A stretch of DNA of 8,049 nt from positions 1-8,049 of the forward strand of contig JBGTCY010000200.1 of NCBI GenBank assembly GCA_041748615.1, written 5' to 3'. The notes beneath the pieces are model-generated. The model saw nothing but the letters and a program-made list of their open reading frames with translations, did no database searches and had not been told where the DNA came from. Source of the DNA: JBGTCY01 sp041748615. Its GTDB lineage: Bacteria; Bacteroidota; Bacteroidia; Chitinophagales; CAIOSU01. Positions 6,245-8,049 of the stretch are shown one piece after another (the stretch's first letter is position 1; the number at the start of each line of letters is the position of its first letter). Both the position numbers and the translations under genes were made by a program.

Positions 6245-7066
6245 ATGACTACAGAAACTCCCACCTTCCGCAACTACGATAAAACCGACTCCATTACCCT
6301 TGCTGTCCGCGAGCATTACCGCAAAATGCGCTCACGGCAAACGGTGGATTATGTGAAGCGGATGAAAAAAAAATATTTGACCTTTGATAAGCCGATGCAC
6401 ATTTGGGAAGCAATGGAAAAACTCAATGTTTTAGTGGATGTCAGCGACCCTGATCTCACGCTGCCCAATGTACAGCATTTAATTCAGGCGGCAGAAGGAG
6501 CGCGTCATGCGGGAGAGCCAGACTGGCTGCAATTGGCAGCATTGATTCACGATCTGGGGAAAGTCCTGTATCTCTGGGGGTGCGATGAAGACGGCACTAA
6601 CCAAAATGAACAATGGGGTTTAGTGGGGGATATTTTTGTGGTGGGTTGCCGCCTGCCGGACACCTGTGTTTATCCTGAGTTCAATCAACTGAATCCCGAC
6701 ATGTTGGATGAGCGCTACAATACAACTTTCGGAATGTATGCGCCTCATTGCGGTTTAGACAACCTTCAACTCGCCTGGGGGCATGATGAATATCTCTACC
6801 AGATATTGAAACATCATCCTGAAAACAGACTGCCGGAGCAGGCAATGGTCGTCATTCGCTACCACTCGTTTTATCCCTGGCATACCGGAAACAGCTACGC
6901 GGAGTTTGAACAGGAAAAAGACAAACAATACAAACAATGGGTGCGCCACTTCAACCGCTTTGACCTTTACACAAAACGGGAAGAAAGTTTTGATTTGAAT
7001 GAAATTAAAAGCTATTACCAACCCATCATCGAAAAGTATCTCGGAACAAAACATTTGTCTTGGTAA
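6245..7066 (+). CDS. Myo-inositol oxygenase
   Basis: This cytoplasmic mixed-valent di-iron dioxygenase (EC 1.13.99.1) splits the ring of myo-inositol with O2 to give D-glucuronate. It has 273 residues, against 285 in human MIOX as I recall it. All six iron ligands align with human H98, H123, D124, H194, H220 and D253: H78 (in NVQHLIQAAEG), H102 and D103 (HDLGK), H180 (WGHDEYLY), H207 (RYHSFYPWH) and D240 (FNRFDLYTK). The substrate lysines K106 and K244 are also present. Compared with the human enzyme there is an insert of about eight residues between G112 and W124 (CDEDGTNQNEQ). No signal peptide. It begins 44 nt after the small secreted protein and may or may not share its transcript. No inositol transporter or uronate isomerase gene is visible. 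It is intact, so probably functional. Confidence 0.95.
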   Translation: MTTETPTFRNYDKTDSITLAVREHYRKMRSRQTVDYVKRMKKKYLTFDKPMHIWEAMEKLNVLVDVSDPDLTLPNVQHLIQAAEGARHAGEPDWLQLAALIHDLGKVLYLWGCDEDGTNQNEQWGLVGDIFVVGCRLPDTCVYPEFNQLNPDMLDERYNTTFGMYAPHCGLDNLQLAWGHDEYLYQILKHHPENRLPEQAMVVIRYHSFYPWHTGNSYAEFEQEKDKQYKQWVRHFNRFDLYTKREESFDLNEIKSYYQPIIEKYLGTKHLSW

Positions 7067-7262
7067 TCACTATTGACTAATAGTCTGCGATCTATATTCC
7101 ATCGTCAATATGTTTTTGTTGCTGTCATAAAAATCGTAAATCAACAATCATAAATCGTAATTCTTGTCCATCTAACATCTAATATCTGCTAGCAGATAAC
7201 ACAACAGGACAATGTTGTTTTGAAAACATTACTTATCTTGTCTGCTTTAAAAAAAAAGTTCA
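7067..7262. other. Spacer with short repeats and hairpins
   Basis: A 196-bp spacer without a plausible gene. Just after the myo-inositol oxygenase stop is an AT-rich hairpin ACTATT-GACT-AATAGT (7069-7084), too weak for a confident terminator. AAATCGTAA occurs twice (7131-7139 and 7152-7160), and CATCTAA is repeated in tandem (7169-7182). A perfect palindrome at 7183-7198 is listed separately. ACAACA (7201-7206) can pair with TGTTGT (7213-7218). A possible but poor -7 box, TATCTTG, lies at 7234-7240 before the GH1 start. Confidence 0.5.
7183..7198. promoter_or_regulatory. Perfect 16-bp palindrome, possible operator
   Basis: TATCTGCT at 7183-7190 is followed directly by its exact reverse complement AGCAGATA (7191-7198). 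It lies about 65 bp before the GH1 start and 117 bp after the myo-inositol oxygenase stop. Its size and perfect symmetry fit a dimeric repressor site such as LacI- or GntR-type sugar regulators use, but no regulator gene is visible and the function is inferred. Confidence 0.4.
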
Positions 7263-8049
7263 ATGCAACGCAGACAACTTATTAAAAATTCAGCCCTTGG
7301 AGCGGCATTATTCATGTTACCTCGTTCACTGTTCAGTATGAATCTCACCGGAGAATTTACAAAAGCTGATTTCGGAAAAAATTTCAAATGGGGCGTAGCT
7401 ACTGCTGCCTACCAGATTGAAGGCGCCTGGGATGCGGATGGAAAAGGTCCCTCAATCTGGGATACCTTCACGCATAAAAAAGGCAAGGTAAAAAACAACG
7501 AAAACGGGGATGTCGCCTGCGATTTTTACAATCGTTATCATTCCGACATCGCGCTCATTCGTGAGATGAACATGAATGTCAACCGCTTCTCGATTGCCTG
7601 GACGCGCATTTTCCCGGAAGGAACAGGAAAAGTCAATGAGAAAGGAGTTGATTTTTACCACCGTGTGATTGACCGCTGCCTTGAAGTAGGAGTGGAACCG
7701 TGGATAACCTGCTATCATTGGGACTTGCCGCAGGCGTTGCAGGACAAAGGAGGCTGGGCAAACCGCGACATCGTTCATTGGTTTTCCGAATATGTAAACC
7801 TGCTTTCAAAGCGCTATGGCGACAAAGTGAAAAACTGGATGGTGTTGAATGAGCCGCTGGCATTCACCGCGATTGGTTATTTAGCCGGCATTCATCCTCC
7901 GGGAATTCGCAGTGTAAAAAAATTTAACGCGGCTGTGCATCACACTACTTTGTGCCAGGCGGAAGGCGGCAGGGTGATTCGTTCAAATGTTTCAGGTTCA
8001 AATGTCGGCACCACATTTTCCTGCTCGCATATTGACGCAAAAAACGACA
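7263..8049 (+). CDS. Family 1 glycoside hydrolase (beta-glucosidase type), 3'-partial
   Basis: This is the N-terminal 262 residues of a GH1 retaining beta-glycosidase, which hydrolyses beta-linked glucosides or galactosides. The frame stays open to the window edge; family members run about 440-480 residues. The GH1 N-terminal signature is complete: F41, W43-G44, A48-A49-Y50-Q51, E53 and A55, with Q51 a sugar-binding residue. YHWDLPQAL (151-159) carries the conserved H152. WMVLNEPL (192-199) contains the acid/base E197; the nucleophile glutamate lies beyond the window. The N-terminus MQRRQLIKNS, with a hydrophobic stretch to about residue 19, is a twin-arginine signal, so the enzyme is probably exported folded. 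The periplasm is the likely site. The ATG at 7263 is chosen because it gives this complete signal. Exact substrate cannot be told. Confidence 0.92.
   Translation, partial: MQRRQLIKNSALGAALFMLPRSLFSMNLTGEFTKADFGKNFKWGVATAAYQIEGAWDADGKGPSIWDTFTHKKGKVKNNENGDVACDFYNRYHSDIALIREMNMNVNRFSIAWTRIFPEGTGKVNEKGVDFYHRVIDRCLEVGVEPWITCYHWDLPQALQDKGGWANRDIVHWFSEYVNLLSKRYGDKVKNWMVLNEPLAFTAIGYLAGIHPPGIRSVKKFNAAVHHTTLCQAEGGRVIRSNVSGSNVGTTFSCSHIDAKND

Noticed and set aside
7452..7863. Minus-strand open frames opposite the GH1 gene
   Set aside because: They overlap conserved GH1 motifs on the plus strand and show no recognisable domain.

Overview
The window looks like a chromosomal segment from a free-living Bacteroidota species, probably Chitinophagales, Saprospirales or Sphingobacteriales-like. 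This rests on family content: a PorP/SprF outer-membrane protein, a type IX secretion system (T9SS) type A C-terminal sorting domain, and the Bacteroidota surface-protein N-domain that ends in 'SVPYAFY'. A TAnnTTTG-type -7 promoter box, weak or absent Shine-Dalgarno sequences, and a CTCCTTTGGAG-core intergenic palindrome point the same way. Species cannot be set from the sequence.

Layout. Positions 1-153 hold no gene. They contain a weak terminator-like hairpin and an 85-bp nested inverted repeat. Then come a PorP/SprF-family barrel protein (154-1203, GTG start) and a geranylgeranyl-reductase-family FAD oxidoreductase (1256-2395). A small minus-strand gene (2399-2632, DUF2188-like) converges on it. 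An AT-rich promoter region (2633-2817) precedes a tight co-directional group: a small T9SS-sorted protein (2818-3345), an 801-residue repeat and collagen-like surface protein (3376-5781), and a small secreted protein of unknown function (5793-6200). Gaps inside this group are 30 and 11 nt. A complete myo-inositol oxygenase follows 44 nt later (6245-7066). A 196-bp spacer with short repeats and a perfect 16-bp palindrome comes next. The window ends inside a Tat-exported family 1 glycoside hydrolase (7263 to beyond 8049).

How the genes fit together. The 2818-6200 group is the most distinctive part. I read it as a surface or appendage cassette: one small protein carries a T9SS sorting signal, and its large partner carries about ten 32-39-residue beta-type repeats, 39 uninterrupted Gly-X-Y triplets and a C-terminal beta-rich head. 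The large protein has no sorting domain of its own. The right side looks metabolic: myo-inositol oxygenase makes D-glucuronate, and the GH1 enzyme would release sugars from beta-glycosides. No other inositol or uronate genes are visible, so that link is only suggestive. The oxidoreductase and the DUF2188-like protein have no clear tie to either group.
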